A stretch of 7,623 nucleotides of DNA, from positions 1-7,623 of the forward strand of contig CANJXV010000121.1 in NCBI GenBank assembly GCA_947478935.1, read 5' to 3'. The notes under the pieces were generated by a model. That model saw nothing but the letters and a program-made list of their open reading frames with translations, was not told the origin of the DNA and made no database searches. This stretch comes from Comamonadaceae bacterium (GTDB lineage: Bacteria > Pseudomonadota > Gammaproteobacteria > Burkholderiales > Burkholderiaceae_C). Each line of letters begins with the position of its first letter. Positions within the stretch are counted from its first letter, which is position 1. This document shows positions 5,317-7,623 of this stretch, piece after piece. A program made the position numbers and the translations under genes.

Positions 5317-5499
5317 ATAGTACAAGTGGGTTAGACTCGCGAAAAATTAGATTCGCCTCGTGCAAGTTGGTGCCTTTAGCGTATTTCGCGACCAGGTATG
5401 CCCGTCGAACTTCAGTCGGCATGGCGGTAGCGTGGGCGAACCATTTTTTGTCTCAGCGTTTTATTTCCTAGCCCGACCAAACCTATAAGTCGCACTGCT
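5317..5499. other. Spacer between toxin remnant and manC
   Basis: No + strand gene begins here. On the minus strand an open frame covers this spacer from about 5455 and continues past it; from its ATG at 5422 it begins MPTEVRRAYLVAKYAKGTNL and continues HEANLIF, with believable codon use but no family I recognise. It becomes nonsense on entering the terminator near 5305. It may be a gene fragment left by the rearrangement. A TATAAG at 5484-5489 is the only promoter-like element and has no good -35 partner. Confidence 0.35.
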
Positions 5500-6933
5500 T
5501 TGAACGACAAGCAAAACATCCCCCCAGTGAAAATCACCCCGGTCATCCTTTGCGGCGGCTCCGGCACCCGCCTATGGCCCCTCAGTCGTAAGAGCTTTCC
5601 CAAGCAATTTGTCCCCCTGATACAAGGCAAAAGCCTGCTGCAATTGACCTTGGAGCGGGTGGCTTTGTTTAGCAAAGACGCGGTTTGCGTCGCCTCGGAG
5701 GAGCACCGATTTTTGGTGGGCCAGGCCATGCAGTCGGCCGGAGTGCAGGGCACCGTCTTGCTGGAGCCTGTGGCGCGCAACACGGCGGCAGCCATGGCCA
5801 TAGCGGCGATTGCCGCGGCACCCGGTGCCTTACTGCTGTTTTGCCCTTCGGACCACCATATTCCGGACGCAAAGGCGTTCGCCGATGTGGTGCAAAAAGC
5901 TTGTCCAGCAGCACAAACCGGCGCAATCGTCACGTTTGGCATCAGCCCGAGTTTCCCCAGTACGGCCTATGGCTATATCCGCCAAGGCGAAATCCGCCCT
6001 GACGGCGCCTTTGCCGTTGAGGGCTTTACCGAAAAACCTGCCCTTGACAAGGCGCAGGCCTTGTTGCTGACTGGTCGTGCCTTATGGAACGGTGGCATCT
6101 TTTTATGTGGCGCCAACACCCTACTTGACGCCTTGGAGCAGCATGCCCCTGATATTTTGCAGTCCTGTCGCAATGCCATGGCCGCATCAACGCAAGATGG
6201 CCAATTTGTGCGCCCACAAGCCCAGGCCTTTTCTGCATGCCGCTCCGAAAGTATCGACTATGCGGTGATGGAGCACCACCACAATGTGGCGGTGCTGCCG
6301 TTTACCAGCGCTTGGAGCGATGTGGGCAGTTGGAACGCAGTGGCCGAGCTCAGTGCGCCGGACGCACAGGGCAACCGCATCCACGGACACGGTTTGGCCG
6401 TGGACGCCAACAATACATTTGTCCATGCGCCACACCGCCCGGTGGTCGCTTTGGGCACCCATGATTTATTGATAGTAGACACGCCAGATGCCGTGCTGGT
6501 GGCGCACAGCAGCCAGGTCGAACAGGTCAAGCAAGTGGTGGCGCGATTAGATGCGGACAAGGTCGCCCAATCGGTGCAACACCGCAAAGTTGCGCGTCCC
6601 TGGGGCACGTATGACAGCGTGGATGTGGGCGAGCGCCACCAGGTAAAGCGCATCAGCGTGCGTCCTGGCGCCAAGCTGAGTCTGCAAATGCACCACCATC
6701 GCGCTGAGCATTGGATTGTGGTGAAGGGCACAGCGCTGGTGACGCGTGGCGATGAGCAGGTATTGCTTACGGAAAACCAAAGTACCTATATCCCGCTCGG
6801 CGTGACGCATCGGTTGGAAAATCCAGGCAAGACGGACTTAGAAATTATCGAAGTTCAGTCGGGTAGCTATTTGGGTGAAGACGACATCGTTCGATTTGAA
6901 GACAGCTATGGGCGCGACACCGGACAGTCCTAA
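5500..6933 (+). CDS. manC: Mannose-1-phosphate guanylyltransferase / mannose-6-phosphate isomerase
   Basis: This 477-residue bifunctional cytoplasmic enzyme (type II phosphomannose isomerase, AlgA/ManC/WbpW class) converts fructose-6-P to mannose-6-P and mannose-1-P plus GTP to GDP-mannose. The N-terminal nucleotidyltransferase carries the pyrophosphorylase signature GGSGTRLWPLSRKSFPKQF (19-37), LEPVARNTAAA (88-98), FTEKP (176-180), WNGGIF (196-201) and WSDVGSW (272-278). The C-terminal cupin isomerase has RPWGTYDSVD (366-375), the metal-binding QMHHHRAEHWIVV (396-408) and GSYLGEDDIVRFEDSYGR (455-472). Length is normal. No ATG is available: the frame is open from 5431, TTG at 5500 gives the stated start, and GTG at 5527 would give MKITPVILCGG, a usual family start. 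Neither has a clear ribosome binding site. The 3' end overlaps fcl by 26 nt, so GDP-mannose is probably made for fucose-containing surface polysaccharide. Confidence 0.92.
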   Translation: MNDKQNIPPVKITPVILCGGSGTRLWPLSRKSFPKQFVPLIQGKSLLQLTLERVALFSKDAVCVASEEHRFLVGQAMQSAGVQGTVLLEPVARNTAAAMAIAAIAAAPGALLLFCPSDHHIPDAKAFADVVQKACPAAQTGAIVTFGISPSFPSTAYGYIRQGEIRPDGAFAVEGFTEKPALDKAQALLLTGRALWNGGIFLCGANTLLDALEQHAPDILQSCRNAMAASTQDGQFVRPQAQAFSACRSESIDYAVMEHHHNVAVLPFTSAWSDVGSWNAVAELSAPDAQGNRIHGHGLAVDANNTFVHAPHRPVVALGTHDLLIVDTPDAVLVAHSSQVEQVKQVVARLDADKVAQSVQHRKVARPWGTYDSVDVGERHQVKRISVRPGAKLSLQMHHHRAEHWIVVKGTALVTRGDEQVLLTENQSTYIPLGVTHRLENPGKTDLEIIEVQSGSYLGEDDIVRFEDSYGRDTGQS

Positions 6934-7623
6934 GATTTATGTCGCTGGGCACCAGGGTCTGGTGGGCAGCGCGATCGTGCGGGCTTTGCAAAGCCAAGGC
7001 CAAAGCAACTTGCTTACCCGTACGCACGCTGCGTTGGATTTAATAAACCAAGCAGCGGTCAATGCTTTTTTTGCGGAAGAAAAGCCCGATCAGGTTTACC
7101 TTGCCGCCGCCAAAGTGGGCGGCATCCACGCCAACAACACCTACCCAGCTGATTTCATTTATGAAAACCTGATGGTGCAGGCCAATGTGACGGAGGCAGC
7201 CTTTCGCAACGGCGTTAAGAAACTGCTTTTCTTAGGATCCAGCTGCATTTATCCGCGCTTGGCAGAGCAGCCCATGCGTGAAGACGCATTGCTTACGGGT
7301 TTGCTCGAACCCACGAACGAGCCTTACGCGATCGCAAAAATCGCCGGTATCAAACTCTGCGAAAGCTACAACCGCCAGTACGGCGCCAGCCACGGCGTGG
7401 ACTATCGTAGCGTGATGCCCACCAATTTATATGGCCCCGGCGACAACTACCACCCGGAAAACAGTCACGTCATACCCTCACTCATCAGGCGCTTTCACGA
7501 GGCCAAAGTCTCGGGCGCGCCAAGCGTCAGCATATGGGGCAGTGGTGCCCCAAGGCGCGAGTTCTTGTATGTGGACGATATGGCTGCCGCAAGTGTGTTT
7601 GTGATGAACCTGCCGCAGGCGAC
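6908..7623 (+). CDS. fcl: GDP-L-fucose synthase (partial, runs off the window)
   Basis: The frame from ATG 6908 is open to the window edge (238 complete residues; family members are about 310-325). It is an extended short-chain dehydrogenase that epimerises and reduces GDP-4-keto-6-deoxy-mannose to GDP-L-fucose with NADPH. Visible features are the nucleotide-binding GHQGLVG (14-20), AAAKVGGIHANNTYPADFIYEN (split: 66-75 and 76-86), the catalytic GSSCIYP with S111 and C113, the YxxxK pair Y140/K144 in EPYAIAKIAG, NLYGPGDNYHPENSHVIP with the probable catalytic His187, and REFLYVDDMAAA (217-228). It starts inside the end of manC, so the two are likely co-transcribed and coupled. Compared with my memory of the E. 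coli enzyme there is a four-residue insertion near 160-165 (GASHGVDY). The gene gmd, which makes its substrate, is not between the two. Confidence 0.92.
   Translation, partial: MGATPDSPKIYVAGHQGLVGSAIVRALQSQGQSNLLTRTHAALDLINQAAVNAFFAEEKPDQVYLAAAKVGGIHANNTYPADFIYENLMVQANVTEAAFRNGVKKLLFLGSSCIYPRLAEQPMREDALLTGLLEPTNEPYAIAKIAGIKLCESYNRQYGASHGVDYRSVMPTNLYGPGDNYHPENSHVIPSLIRRFHEAKVSGAPSVSIWGSGAPRREFLYVDDMAAASVFVMNLPQA

Noticed and set aside
5412..5942. Minus-strand 176-residue frame across the manC start
   Set aside because: It is a shadow of manC, with Ala/Thr/Ser-rich noise and no motif.
6258..6731. Minus-strand 157-residue frame within manC
   Set aside because: It is an antisense shadow of a clearly identified enzyme.
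1..7623. CRISPR array, tRNA, rRNA, complete insertion sequence, integrase gene
   Set aside because: No regularly spaced repeats, cloverleaf, rRNA signature, transposase or recombinase motif was seen on either strand by reading.

Overview
The window looks like the chromosome of a beta-proteobacterium, most likely Burkholderiales and perhaps Comamonadaceae. This rests on overall gene character: a fairly GC-rich sequence and the style of the ManC, Fcl and primase-helicase proteins. No rRNA or tRNA gene is present to confirm it. All protein-coding genes that can be supported lie on the + strand.

Region A (1-2983) is the replication/regulation part of an integrated mobile element (prophage, satellite or integrative element). 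It holds the 3' end of an unrecognised gene, a small AlpA-like regulator, a small conserved-looking protein of unknown function, and a large Toprim + DUF927 primase-helicase. The gap before the AlpA-like gene is rich in palindromes and has a consensus -35 box. The primase-helicase loses homology abruptly inside its ATPase domain, about 40 codons before its stop, so the element appears to be cut off at about position 2863.

Region B (2864-5316) is a toxin-antitoxin island sitting on the broken end. After about 270 nt of non-coding junction sequence comes a complete AbiE-type (type IV) pair: an AbiEi/DUF6088 antitoxin-regulator followed with an 8-nt overlap by an AbiEii nucleotidyltransferase toxin. 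Its promoter carries a perfect 9-bp inverted repeat around the -10 box. Next is a ribbon-helix-helix antitoxin with a palindrome over its promoter. It is followed by a ParE/RelE toxin gene that stops after about 36 native codons and runs into an intrinsic terminator, so the antitoxin appears to be an orphan.

Region C (5317-7623) begins a nucleotide-sugar/surface-polysaccharide operon. After a 183-nt spacer come a bifunctional mannose-1-phosphate guanylyltransferase / mannose-6-phosphate isomerase (ManC/AlgA type) and, overlapping it by 26 nt, a GDP-L-fucose synthase (Fcl) that runs off the window. Together they provide the first and last parts of the route from fructose-6-phosphate to GDP-L-fucose. 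The intervening GDP-mannose 4,6-dehydratase (gmd) and phosphomannomutase are not in the window.

The window is best read as a decayed mobile element that gained or kept toxin-antitoxin modules next to a polysaccharide locus. I saw no clearly new multi-gene system. The least explained parts are the palindrome cluster at 126-213, the junction at 2864-3084 and the spacer at 5317-5499.
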